NCBI GenBank assembly: GCA_035079385.1
Contig: JAVHKY010000015.1
Span: 434,001-498,000 of the forward strand
From: Aspidiotus rigidus
Lineage: Eukaryota; Arthropoda; Insecta; Hemiptera; Diaspididae
DNA length: 64,000 nucleotides
Direction of reading: 5' to 3'
How positions within the stretch are numbered: position 1 is the first letter of the stretch; every line of letters begins with the position of its first letter. A program made the position numbers and the translations under genes. The notes under the pieces are model-generated. The model was not told the origin of the DNA, ran no database searches, and was given only the letters and a program-made list of their open reading frames with translations. Shown here piece after piece: positions 47,030-58,854 of the stretch.

Positions 47030-48650
47030 GTCAATTCTTATGTAAACACGTCCACCGATTAGGTGGAGTATGTTAGATCGAGAAAAATAGTTGAATAATT
47101 CTCCAGTCGCTGGAATGTTCTGGAAATAGTAGAGAAGTGAAAAAATTCACTCTTTCAACCTGGAGAACTGCGATTTTTCGTATTTCATTCATCAATTAGG
47201 CCAATTCTTAAGTAAATACGTCCGCCGAGTTTGAAAAAAATAGTCCAAAAATTCTCCAGCCACTGGAACGTTTTGGAAATGACAAATAATCGAGAAAATC
47301 CACTTTTTCAGCCTGGAGGGCCGTGAGATTAGGTATTTCATTCATCAAATAGGTCAGTTATATCCGCCGAGTTTGAAAAAAATAGTGTAAAAATTCTCCA
47401 GTCGCTGGAGTGTTCTAGAAATGACAATAAATCTAGGAAATCCACTTTTTCACTCTGGAGGACCATGATTTTTGGTATTTTGTTCATCAATTAGGTCAAT
47501 TCTTAAGTAAAGATGTCCGCCGAGTGTGAAAAAAATAGTCAAAAAATTCTCCAGTCGCTGGAATGTTCTGGAAATAGTAGATAAGTGAGAAGATCCACTC
47601 TTTCAACCTGGAGAGCTGCGATTTTTCATATTTCATTCATCAATTAGGTCAATTCTTAAGTAAACATGTCCGCCGAGTTTGAAAAAAATAGTCAAAAAAT
47701 TCTCCAGCCGCTGGAACGTTTTGGAAATGACAAATAATCGGGAAAATCCACTTTTTCAACCTGGAGAGCCGTGAATGTAGGTATTTCATTCATCAAATAG
47801 GTCAGTTCTTACATAAACATGTCCGCCGAGTTTGAAAAAAATAGTCCAACAATTCTCCAGCCGCTGGAATGTTCTGGAAATGACAATAGATCGAGGAAAT
47901 CCACTTTTGCACTCTGGAGGACCAAGATTTTTGGTATTTTGTTCATCAATTAGGTCAATTATAATGTAAACATGTCCGTCCAGTTTGAAAAAAATTGTCA
48001 AAAATTTCTCTAGTCGCTGGAACAGTCTGGAAATAGCAGAAAATCGAAGAAGTCCACTTTTTCAACATGGAGAGCTGTGATTTTTGGTATTTTGTTTATC
48101 AATTACGTCAAATCTTACGTAAATACATCCGCCGAGTTGGGAAAAATAATCAAAAAATTCTCCAGTTTCTGGGATGCCCTGGAAATAGTAAAAACTCTAG
48201 GTAATCCACTTTTCCAACATGGAAAACCGTGATTGTTCATATTCTGTTTATGAATAAGGTCAATTCTTACGTAAATACATCCACCGAGTTGGAAAAAAGT
48301 AGTCAATAAATTCTCCAGTCGCTGGAACGATCTAGAAATAGTACCAAATCCAGAAAATCCTTTATTTCAACAAGGAGAGCCCTGATTTTTGGTATGTTGT
48401 CTATCAAAAAGGTCAAATCTTATGTCAATACCTCCGCCGAATTTGGGAAAAATAGTCAATAAATTCTCTAGTCGCTGGAATAGTCTGAAAAATTGAAAAT
48501 ATCTACTTTTCGAACTCGGAGAATCGTGATTTTTATTTTGTATTTATCAATAAGGTCAATTTTAAAGTAAACAGATCCCTATTTCGAAAAAAATAGTCAA
48601 TAAATTCTCCAGTCGATTTTTATAAGAACACTTACGCCGAGTTTTAAAGA
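47030..48650. repeat. 153 bp tandem array, left arm of foldback element
   Basis: The word tccgccgag or a variant occurs at 47051, 47221, 47363, 47516, 47669, 47822, 47975, 48128, 48280 and 48433, mostly 152-153 bases apart. Each unit also has attctccagtcgctgga and a tagaaat/tggaaat stretch. Divergence rises toward the element's centre. Confidence 0.92.
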
Positions 48651-49149
48651 AATTGGAAAAAATTCTACAGTCGTTGGGACACGCTCTGGAAATATTACAA
48701 AATCAAAGATACACAACCGCCACTATGATTCATGTGTTTCTTTTTTTTCCCTCGAGTCGCAGCGGTACAAATTGTGTTAATGGTAGCCGTGCACTCGCAT
48801 GATGTGGAGGAATATTTTCCCGAGACAAAATAGAAGACAATCATCTTCTTTGTATCGTCATGCTCATGAATTCCAATATTTGAAGCATTGTCACCTCAAC
48901 TCGAGAGAAGATTCCTGCACTTCATGCAAGTACACGACTCCTAGTGACACAGTTTGTACCACTACGACTCCAGGGGAACAAAAGAAACATTCTACACTTT
49001 AAAGTACAGGAATTGAATCTTAAGGTGGGTGTGTATCCTTGATTTTCTACTGTTTCCAGAGCGTCCAAGCGACTGATGAATTTATTGACAATTTTTTTCC
49101 AACTTGTAAAACGTATTAACATAAGATTTGACCAACAAAACACCATAAC

Positions 49150-49780
49150 TCACGGTTCTCCAGGGTGATAAAGTGAATTTTCTCGATTTTTTGTCATTTC
49201 CAGAACGTTCCAGTCACTGGAGAATTTTTTGACTATTTTTTTTCAAACTCGGCGGACATGTTTACTTAAGAATGGACCTAATTGATGAATGAAATACGAA
49301 AAATCGCAGTTCTCCAGGTTGAAACAGTGGATTTTCTCACTTCTCTACTATTTCCAGAACATTCGAGCGACTGGAGAATTTTTTGACTATTTTTTTCAAA
49401 TTCGGCGGACATGTTTATTCCCTAATGTTTATGTAAGAACTGACCTATTTGATGAATGAAATACCTAAACTCACGGCCCTCCAGGGTGAAAAAGTTGATT
49501 TTCTCGATTATTTGTCATTTCCATAACGTTCCAGCGGCTGGAGAATTTTTTGAATATTTTTTTCAAACTCGGCGGACATGTTTACTTAAGAATTGACCTA
49601 ATTGATGCATGAAATATGAAGAATCGAAGTTCTCCAGGTTGAAAGAGAGGATTTTCTCACTTCTCTACTATTTTCAGACTGTTCCAGCGACTGGAGAATT
49701 TTTCAACTATTTTTCTCAATCTAACATACTCCACCTAATCGGTGCACGTGTTTACATAAGAATTGACCAAATCGATAAAC
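49150..49780. repeat. 153 bp tandem array, right arm, inverted
   Basis: About four units in the opposite orientation, with ctcggcggacatgtttac and gactggagaatttttt words. The array is shorter than the left one, so the arms are unequal. Confidence 0.9.
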
Positions 49781-50388
49781 GGAATACTGAAAATATATTT
49801 TTGGTTTATCAACATTCCTATTTCATCCCACGGAGGAGTGCGTATTTTTCCACCTCGAACATTGACTATTGATTTCTCGCGGTCTATTGCGGTAGCAGTC
49901 ATAGTTCACCCCGCTATTCATGGAAAATCACAGAAATTCATTAAATATTGATTTTTTTGGGAATGTTCCAACTCACCGAGGACTATGATACTCATGTATG
50001 TTGTAGTAGAGAGTATGGCGCTTCAAATGAATGATTTTTCGTAGGTGCCTCCCCCCCGATTTTTCTTTTATTCGAGTTTGAAGTTTTATTATTGCTAGAA
50101 ACTAAGGAAAATATGAATGATTTTTTTTGAAAAAAATACCATGGATGAACGATCACATGTACTAAAATGTCCCCACGTTACATTGCTGTGCGATCATTAT
50201 TGCCTGAGATACAGGCATTTGGATTATAGGCCTAAAAATGACTCTGCAGCCCATAAGGGTGAGCGGATGGGTCCAATTTGTGGAATTTCGAGTTTTCTCA
50301 TTGGGGACAACATTTTGATGAACATTTGAAACATTTTCCGACCAAGGCCATTTCCCTCCCCCCCCCCCCACCCCCGGCTTGAGCCTTA

Positions 50389-50990
50389 ACCATTCCGAGA
50401 AAACGGTGAAGTTACTCCACAGTTTTTGGCTTTGGAAATTCTGCGATGGTTTCTACTCGTATGTTATGTGGTCGAATTCCTTCTGGGTCTAGCCTACTAA
50501 GAAGGATACTACTTCTTTATAAAATTTGCATTTCGCCGTATAGATCGTCAGATTCGTGTTGTAGAGGATGTTGAGTACCGTTTTGAGGTCTTCAGTGTGT
50601 TGTTCTTCATACGGAGAGGCAATTAGGATGTCACCGAGATGGAAGGCTATCAATGAACAATGAACTTCTGCCGTGTTTCGGCGGAGTTATGCATCCCAAA
50701 TGGCATATTCAGGAATTCAGATAGGCAAGAAGGAGTGATGACGGCGGTTTTCTCGATATGTATCTTCTTTAGTGACTGAGATTTGGTAAAATACTTTATT
50801 CACATCGATTTTTCAGAGGGAGGTTAGTAGGTAGTTGAAACCCAACATATTTAGTACTGGATATCAATCTGGCGTAGTTTTTCCATTTGAGTAACGATAA
50901 TCACCACAGGCGTACAAACTATCGTCGGGTCCACGAACTTTTTTATGGGTTTGTATCACTAGAATCAATGCGTTTTTTAATTTTACGGTT
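50389..50990 (-). mobile_element. Ty3/Gypsy pol remnant: reverse transcriptase part
   Basis: The minus strand reads KVFYQISVTKED near 50800 and LGDILIASPYEEQHTEDLK near 50635-50580, followed by ILYNTNLTIYTAKCKFYKEV. These are the RT motifs of Ty3/Gypsy elements, with GDIL in place of the usual catalytic DD, so the copy is dead. The sequence continues at 46448 beyond the foldback element. Confidence 0.8.
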
Positions 50991-51039
50991 GTCCATTATG
51001 AAGAGGTATGCTCACAAGGAGTAAGGAACGACAGATACA

Positions 51040-53160
51040 AAAACCGCAATAAAGTTACCCAACCGAACGCTTTCGGCTAAACAGTAAACAGCCATTCTCA
51101 AGGTATAGAAAGCGACTGAACGCAATACCAACAAGAACAAGTAACATCGAAGAGGTCATGACTCAACCAGCGAACCATCGAAATGTGAATCTTCCTCATA
51201 GACTAATTCAATCAATCCCTCCTCAGAAATGTACCTGTTCAACACGGTAATATCCTTATTGTTCCGGTGACGATAAATTTCGATTGCTTCTAAAGCTAAA
51301 CGTTTGAAATATGAATTTTCCCAGTGAAGGAAAACTTTAGACTCCTCTTTGAGACTATGACCACTTTCAATTAAGTGGTCAGCAAAGGCCGACTCACCTA
51401 CTTTTCTTTTTTCCCAAGCTTTCCTGTGTTCATCAACTCTAGCTTGGAGTTTACGGCTAGTCATATCTATGTAAAAACTAGGACAATCACCACAAGCATC
51501 CCCCCTCTCGGCCATCGGTATAGGATCTTTCAATTTAACCAGGAGGCTCTTAACAGTATTGGTACTATGGAATGCTGGCCGAAAACAAAAAGGATCGGAG
51601 GACACGGCTCACCCAGAAACGGCAGCATAATCCACCGTTTACGCCTATCAAGGTGTAAAGAAAGAAAGTTTTGTTTTTACGTGACAAACAGATATCAATT
51701 TAAATGAGACAGTTTGCTTTTGTTGCCACCTTTATTCAAAAACAACTCGACGTTTCGACGCACCTCGTCGTCATCATCAGGAAACGTACTGTGCGTCGAA
51801 ACGTCGAGTTGTTTTTGAATAAAGGTGGCAACAAAAGCAAACTGTCTCATTTAAATATCAAGGTGTAGTTCTCGGGGGAGGGAAGTCGTAGAATCGAGAC
51901 ATTTTCTTGTGAGTCAGGAAAGGACCATAAAGTTAATGTCCACCTTGATCTGATTCACTCTAGCCAAGTGCTTTATCGTCACGAGTTCTTTTTGGAAAGC
52001 AACCTCACTCAGAGGGAGTTGAGTGACGCGATAGATTAAGCTCTTGAATGTACCTAGTTTGTGGGCAAAAGGTACGAAAGACGACCCGTGGATGGCAATG
52101 TCGGTCAAAGTACTTTTCCGGTAAATACCGAATTCGTGGACACCGACCATGACAGAGATGGACAAGTCCAGAAAGTTTATGGAGGAGTCACCAACTTCCA
52201 AAGTAAATTTGGTTGATAATTAAATAAACGTAACTTTCATTGAAAAGCTTCGCAGGACCGGTCCACGCGCATAAAATGTCATCGACTTACCTGTGCCGAT
52301 AGAAAACGTGATTCAAAAACTCACGGCCTGAAGAGAATAGGTCAAGCTCGAATTAGGGGCATGAAAACTTTTGAGATGAGAGAACCCAAAAGGGAACCAA
52401 TAGGGATCCCACCTCCTTGGGGAACTCGAAGAATTTACCATCAAACTTGCAAAAATTAGACGACCAACAGGCATTCAGAAGACCAAAAAATTCGCCAAAT
52501 TTCTCATGAGGAGTACCAGATTTCACGAGCAAGTTTCCTATCTGTTGCATAGTGGTAGCCTTTGGGATGTTGGGAAAAAGCCCAACAACATCAAACGAGC
52601 ATAAAATTGAACCTGGGGTAAGACATGCGTCCTTCAATTTGTCAGCCAGGGCACTCGAACTCTTAACTGAATAGGGAGACTCCACCTCCATACGAGCTTT
52701 GAACCATTTATCCAGGAATTTAGCAAAGGAGTAGGTCAGGGAGAACACGACCGAGAAGACTGGCCACATCGGCACATTTGCTTTGTGCACCTTGGGCAAA
52801 CCGTAAAGGAGGGGAGGGATCGGATTCGGTTCCAAAATGGCTTTCTGTAATCAAGAGCTCTTAATGATAACCTCACTCCGTTAATAAGTTTTCTAGCCTC
52901 TAACAAATTTTGGAAAATTAAAAAGGGGGTTCTCCTGATTGTAGACCTTAGAGACGTAGGAAGCCTTCTCCATAACTACAACGGCATTCCTTTTGTAAGC
53001 TTTAGTAATAACTAACCTCTCCTCCCCAATCTTCCTCCTCAGACTTATGATCAATTCATTCCCTGCATTACGGACCATTCGGCACATTTTTTCTGGGTAT
53101 TACACCAGGGCCGATTTTCACTGCTAAATCAGCCACAAAGTTTGCTAAAGTCGCCTGATT
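51040..53160 (-). mobile_element. Penelope-like element D, degraded, full order
   Basis: On the minus strand: RLVITKAYKRNAVVVMEKAS (KADKG motif mutated), LYGLPKVHKANVPMWPVF, CSFDVVGLFPNIPKATTM, then damaged RT, SINFLDLSISVMVGVHEFGI, and GIY-YIG remnants with CGDCPSFYIDMTSRKLQARV, GESAFADHLIESGHSLKEES and ISEEGLIELVYE. The pLTR is at about 51060-51100. A 198 bp palindromic insertion interrupts it at 51658-51855. Confidence 0.85.
51658..51855. mobile_element. Palindromic solo insertion of paired pLTR-like sequence, 198 bp
   Basis: Perfect 62 bp arms (51702-51763 and 51791-51852) are separated by a 27-base loop. The insert is flanked by an exact 12 bp duplication, tatcaaggtgta (51646-51657 and 51856-51867). 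The minus strand holds CTGATGA followed by a short stem and GAAA, as in hammerhead ribozyme cores. Its sequence is unlike the pLTR of the host element D. Confidence 0.85.
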
Positions 53161-53186
53161 TTTTAGAGGGGGGAGCCCGAACCTAA

Positions 53187-53560
53187 TCTATCGCCTCACT
53201 CAACTCACTCTGAGTATAAGGTTGCTTTCTAAAAAGAACTCGTGACGATAAAGCACTTGGTTAGAGTGAATCAGGTCAAGGTGGACATTGACCGTATGGT
53301 CCTTTCTTGACTCACAAGAAAATGTCTCGATTCTACGACTTCCCTCCCCGAGAACCGCACCTTGATAGGTGTAAACGGTGGATTAGGCTGCCGTTTCTGG
53401 GTGAGCCGTGTCCTCCGTCCTTTTGGTTTTCGGCCAGTACCAATACTATTAAGAGCCGTCTGGTTAAATTAAAAGATCCTATACCGATGGCCGAGAGGGA
53501 GGTGTCTATAGGGTGGCTTGTGGTGATTGCCTTAGCGTTTACACAGGTATGACTAGCCGT
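53187..53560 (+). mobile_element. Penelope-like fragment, inverted relative to element D
   Basis: The sequence is homologous to the complement of about 51540-52030 of element D, with LGEPCPPSFWFSASTNTIKS and VKLKDPIPMAERE. It lies head-to-head with D, a common arrangement for Penelope-like insertions. Confidence 0.75.
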
Positions 53561-53574
53561 CCACGCTACTTGAG

Positions 53575-54000
53575 ATTATAACTCTTTCCTTCAGATAGCT
53601 CCGAGTCGATGAGCGATCACTCTCTCAAAGAGTTCGCCCATGTTTTCTGGCAGGCAAAGTGGACGATGAGAGGATGGCAGACCAGATAATTTACCCTTTT
53701 TATCGATCGACTTTAGTCTGGCTTTCTTCCACCGCACAGGAAGCAGTCCCTCAGCAACTACCGCATTGAATATATCAAGAAGCAGTGTCATTGCGCTGAA
53801 GACTGGAATAGGGATGTCATCTAAATCCGTAGCCTTCCAATACTACCTCCTCGGTACCTAGAAGTGGTCTCTTCTACTATTGGTAGCATTAGGTACCATT
53901 AGTGGTGCCCACTATGGTCGCTCCATTCGACCCATTGCTGAGAGGAGCTCCAGCTTCTTCAGCACTGCCTTACAGAGCTAGGCAAGTGAGTAACGCTCTT
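53575..54000 (-). mobile_element. R1-clade-like non-LTR fragment (RT N-terminal part)
   Basis: The minus strand reads LLDIFNAVVAEGLLPVRWKK, ARLKSIDKKGKLSGLPSSHR, PLCLPENMGELFERVI. This is the early RT block of R1-clade elements, the same part as near 31970. Stops and frameshifts occur upstream. Confidence 0.78.
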
Positions 54001-54059
54001 CCATTTCATGCTGCATTCTTTTTAGAACTCATACTGAGTGAGACGAAGTTTAAGTAGTG

Positions 54060-54750
54060 CACTGAAGATTAAAAAGATCTCAAGTGAACAATTTTACTTT
54101 ATTAGTTAGCTTACAGAAGTACTTTCGGGTGTTACCCTACCAGCGGTGCCAGATAAAAATCTGAATTTCTCGAAGAAAGGATGTGCCAGAACATTTCAAT
54201 TCGGCCCCAGCTGTTTTGTTATCGCTCCTAATTCATTTTACAGCTCCAAAAAGAGCGAAGATTGCCCCACTACTAAGAAATGCGTAGCTACCAAGACCAG
54301 AACCACGTAGGTATGGCACAAATGCATCCCCTCTGGCAACACTGATCGAATGTTAATGATTTCACAAACTAATGACAGGTCGTGGACTAATTCAGGCTGT
54401 TGACGTCATAAGCAGAATCAACGGATGTTGATGACCTCACAAGGAGGTTTAAATTGATCAATTTCTTTACTATGCCTTCATCCACCATCGGGTTTCCTCT
54501 TTTTAATTTCTTTACCGGCACCCCAACCGTCCATTGAAAATCTACGAGTCCAACTCTACAGGAAATCATGCGATTCTAAGTTCGAGTTTACTCGGCAATA
54601 TTATAAATAAATAATCCACTAGAATTTGGTGGTGAACGGGCTGAAACGCAAAGAGCCTCCATGAAGACAGCACGGTAGGCGCTAAAACACCTCAGCGCAA
54701 CTTTTTGTTGGATTAAACGATCCGTTCCTCTAAGTTACGGCTATCCATAA
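54060..54750. other. Mixed retroelement scraps
   Basis: A pLTR-like scrap at 54085-54160 matches 28580-28640. A piece at 54645-54720 with gagcctccatgaagacagcacggtagg matches the R1-like sequence at 61770-61830. The middle part is unassigned. Confidence 0.45.
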
Positions 54751-54751
54751 T

Positions 54752-55375
54752 ATACGCGAGAAAGACGAATACTCCGAATGGAGAGTAAACCTTGAAAACC
54801 GCAGAAAATACAAAACGACGAGCGCTTTCGGTTAATAAACCATCTTCAAGCCTGAAATGAAAGCAACTGACGAACGGAGGAGAAGAACAATGTATTAAGA
54901 TTGGCTAAACGAGAAATCACGGTGTGAATCATAGACAAGTTCGATCAGGCCATCCTCCGGAATGAACGAGTTGAGTACAGTGATACCGTCAGTGTTGCAG
55001 TGACGCATTATCTCTATAGACTGGAGGGCGATGCGCTTTCGGTACGAATTCTCCTTATGGAGGAGCTTTTCAGATCCCTCACGGAAGCTGTGGCCACTGT
55101 TTATCAAATGATCAGCAAAAGCTGACTCCCCTAAGCGTCCCTTCTCCCAAGACTTCAGGTGCTCAGCTACTCTAACTTTCATTTGGCGGTTGGTCTCACC
55201 AATATAAAAGCCTCCACAATCCCCACATTCCAACTTATAAACACCACTCCTCTCATCAATGGGTATGGGGTCCTTCAGTCTCACAAACAACCCCTTAACA
55301 GTTGTAGGGTTGTAGAATGCGGATCTGAAGCCAAACGGGCGGAGGGCCCGACCCAATTGGGGGGAGAACTTGAGG
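54752..55375 (-). mobile_element. Penelope-like element F: endonuclease and pLTR, inverted twin of E
   Basis: It encodes 153 residues of an intact-looking GIY-YIG end: SGVYKLECGDCGGFYIGETN, RQMKVRVAEHLKSWEKGRLG, ESAFADHLIN and NSFIPEDGLIELVYDSHRDF. It is almost identical to the end of element E (58240-58850) but lies on the opposite strand. It is truncated at 55375. Confidence 0.88.
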
Positions 55376-55559
55376 TGAAGTTGAGGGAGAAGAAAAAAAC
55401 TGACGTCGGCCGAGTAAAACGATCCGGTACTATTTTTATTGGCAAAAACGCGTCAAAAAAAAAATTTTCTGGCATAGCCAAATAAATGAAAATCATGTTC
55501 CATGTCTTTTATATTTTATCAGTCATCTTGAAATATTTCAGTCTAGGCTTCTACTAGGT

Positions 55560-56207
55560 CAAGTGTTCGTGAGATACTATTCGTTTACCTCTTTACCTAT
55601 CTTGGCGTCGTATAAGTCTTCTATGAGAAATACGAGGTAGCGCGAACTCGCTCCGCTCGTTCGCCCCCTGTCTCGCTGTTGTATTGGAATGGTATGTGAC
55701 AATTCAAGTCTAGGGGACTTGGAAAAATTTCGACTATCCAGCCTTTATTTATTTAATTATTTAATTATTTAATATTATTTATTTATTTATTTATTTATTT
55801 ATTATTAATTCTTGTACTAGGTCAAGTGTTCGTGAGATATTATCCGTTTACCCCTTTACCTATCTTGGCGTCGTATAAGTCTTGTATGAGAAATATTTTG
55901 AGGTAATTGTGGGTGTTCTATATTTTGAGGTATCAACTTTCGGTGGGGCGAACGAGCGATCTCGCTGTTGTATTGGAATGGTATGAGAAAATTCAAGTCT
56001 TCTATGAGAAATATGAGGTAGCGCGAACTCGCTCCGCTCGTTCGCCCCCTGTCTTGCTGTTGTATTGGAATGGTATGAGACAATTCAAGTCTAGGGGACT
56101 TGGAAAAATTTCGACTATCCAGCCATATATGATAGGAAGAGGGACTTAGAAAATTTTCTAATTATTAATTATATTAATTATTTATTTATTTAATTATTTA
56201 TTTATTT

Positions 56208-56252
<45 letters not shown>

Positions 56253-56533
56253 TTATTAATTATTATTATTACGCGGGGTGTACTCGCGAATTTCTGAATC
56301 ACCCACGGGGTAGAGATTTTTTAATTATTAATTATATTAATTATTTAATGATTTATTTATTTAATTATTTAATTATTTATTTATTTAATTATTTAATTAT
56401 TTATTTAAATAATCATTTAATTATTTAATTATTTATTTATTAATTAATTAATTATTTATTATTATTACGCGGGGTGTACTCGCAAATTTCTGAATCACCC
56501 ACGGGTACAGATTTTCTAATTATTAATTATATT

Positions 56534-56574
<41 letters not shown>

Positions 56575-56600
56575 TTATTAATTATTATTATTACGCGGGG
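55560..56600. repeat. Satellite-like AT repeats with three short GC-rich islands
   Basis: A unit containing aggtcaagtgttcgtgagat and tcttggcgtcgtataagtct occurs at about 55558 and 55829, with ctcgctccgctcgttcgccc nearby. Then long tttattta/ttaattatt arrays are broken three times (about 56273, 56468, 56594) by cgcggggtgtactcgc. No coding sequence. Confidence 0.75.
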
Positions 56601-56604
56601 TGTA

Positions 56605-58850
56605 CTCGCGAGTTTCAAAATCGGGGTCCGGCGAGAGAAAAGACATGGAACATGTCAATAGGAAGTTGTCCTCTCTAATGAAGGTTAAGGAAGGGTCGAG
56701 TGATGGTGTTGACTTTCATAAATTCCATCCCCCCCTCATAAATAACAGTCAGGTAGTGTTCAATGGTGACGAAACAGCCCTCCTTGAAAAAGGTTTGAAA
56801 TTTAGTCTACCTCCCCTCAAGAAAGATGAAACCTTGGCTAATGTTGTTGCGGATCTTGCTGTTAAGATTGGCCCTGGTTTTAATACCCAGAAAGTTTGTG
56901 CCGAGATACTCCGCAATAACCCCCTCCCCCGCATGAGTAATAAATTGGGAGGAGTGATTCAAGGTTTAAAGAGGAAGATTAAAGAGGGAGATTTAATCGT
57001 CACTAAGGGGGACAAGGGCAATGCTGTTGTGGTGATGGAGAAATCCGCCTATTCTTCCAAGGTCCACGAGGTCCTCCAGCAGTGTGGTGCTAAAGAGAGC
57101 GAGGATTTCAGCTTCCCGAAACACGTCGAAGAAGTTGGGAGTGTCATCAACAGGAGTGAGGCTATTATCAAGACTCCTGCTCTGAAAAAAGCCCTCCTTG
57201 TTCCTAACCTCACACCCCCCCCCTCCTCTACGGGCTGCCTAAAGTGCATAAGACCAATACCCTGATGCGACCCGTTGTTTCTTTCGTCTCCTCCCCCACT
57301 TACCTCCTTGCCAAATTCCTTGACCGATGGTTCAAAAATCGCATTGATTTTGAATCTCCTCATTCGGTTTTGAATTCGGCCTCTTTAACTGATGTCCTGA
57401 AGGGTGTAAGTCTTCCCCCGGGAACGACCATCTGCTCTTTTGATGTTGTTGGTTTGTTCCCGAATATTCCCAAGGCTGCTACTATCCAGCGGATGGGTGA
57501 GCTACTCATCAGAGCCAACATTCCTCACAATGAGCTTCAGGAATTTTTCGAACTTCTGAATATCTGCTGGTCCCCCAACTACTGTAAATTTGAAGGGAAA
57601 TTTTTCGAGTTCCCTGATGAAGTAGGGATCCCTATCTGATCACCTTTAGGCTCTCTTATCTCCGAAGTTTTCATGTCTAAGTTTGAACTTGACCTTTTTT
57701 CCTCGAACCAGGTGTTACTCAATCATATTCACTATTGGCACAGGTACGTTGATGACGTTCTATGTACCTAGACTGGTCACACAGATCTCCTTGGTGAGTT
57801 TCTGAGGTATCTCAATTCCTGGCACCCTTCCATCAAATTTACGTTGGAAATAGGGGTATTTTCCATCAACTTTTTGGATTTATCGACCTCTATTGTAGAC
57901 GGTATCCATGAGTGTGGAATTTACAGGAAAGATACTACGACCGATGTTTTAGTCCACGGTGGTTCGTTCGGTCCTGTTGCTCACAAGATGGCTGCATTTC
58001 ATAGCCTAGTTCACAGACTGACTCGTATTCCGTTGAGTCAGTCTGCTTTTGAGAAAGAAGTACTCACAATAAAACACCTGGCTAGAGTGAATGGGGTCAA
58101 TGTCGACGTTGACGTGATGGTTCGGAGGAAAGTTACAAGGAGCATTCTTGGTTCCACCACCTCCCTCCCCCAAGACATGATCCGTGATCGCCGGTTGCGT
58201 TGGATCAGTCTCCCTTTTCTGGGGAAGTTCTCCCTCCAATTGGGTCGGGCCCTCCGCCCGTTTGGCTTCAGACCCGCGTTCTACAACCCTACAACTGTTA
58301 AGGGGTTGTTTGTGAGACTGAAGGACCCCATACCCATTGATGAGAGGAGTGGTGTGTATAAGTTGGAATGTGGGGATTGTGGAGGCTTTTATATTGGTGA
58401 GACCAACCGCCAAATGAAAGTTAGAGTAGCTGAGCACCTGAAGTCTTGGGAGAAGGGACGCTTAGGGGAGTCAGCTTTTGCTGATCATTTGATAAACAGT
58501 GGCCACAGCTTCCGTGAGGGATCTGAAAAGCTCCTCCATAAGGAGAATTCGTACCGAAAGCGCATCGCCCTCCAGTCTATAGAGATAATGCGTCACTGCA
58601 ACACTGACGGTATCACTGTACTCAACTCGTTCATTCCGGAGGATGGCCTGATCGAACTTGTCTATGATTCACACCGTGATTTCTCGTTTAGCCAATCTTA
58701 ATACATTGTTCTTCTCCTCCGTTCGTCAGTTGCTTTCATTTCAGGCTTGAAGATGGTTTATTAACCGAAAGCGCTCGTCGTTTTGTATTTTCTGCGGTTT
58801 TCAAGGTTTACTCTCCATTCGGAGTATTCGTCTTTCTCGCGTATATTTTT
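56605..58850 (+). mobile_element. Penelope-like element E
   Basis: The coding region starts with LSSLMKVKEGSSDGVDFHKF, then DLIVTKGDKGNAVVVMEKSA, NTLMRPVVSFVSSPTYLLAK, CSFDVVGLFPNIPK, HRYVDDVL and a complete GIY-YIG end (SGVYKLECGDCGGFYIGETN). Lesions are one frameshift near 57215-57240 in a C-run, a stop (TGA) near 57638 and a stop (TAG) near 57768. The remaining frame to 58701 is open. The pLTR runs to about 58850. The N-terminal part before 56605 is missing. Confidence 0.92.
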
Positions 58851-58854
58851 GTTG

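Larger units (their letters stand above)
46449..50388. mobile_element. Foldback-type element, about 3.9 kb, long inverted repeats with internal tandem array
   Basis: The two ends are inverted copies of each other: ggctcwagccgg, then a G-rich run, then aaatggcc and ttggtcggaaaatgttt on the left, mirrored on the right. Pairing continues inward for over 600 bp (46449-47100 with 49700-50388) and then into 153 bp tandem repeats on both sides. A non-repetitive loop of about 330 bp lies near 48690-49020. No transposase frame is visible, so it is non-autonomous. It is inserted in a Gypsy pol gene. No clear target duplication is seen. Confidence 0.88.

Noticed and set aside
51720..51860. CRISPR-like or terminator-like palindrome
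   Set aside because: The host is a eukaryote, the repeat is a single inverted pair, and the 12 bp target duplication identifies it as an insertion.
55740..56600. Possible mitochondrial control region because of AT arrays
   Set aside because: The simple TTTA/TTAA repeats with GC-rich islands have no mitochondrial gene beside them.
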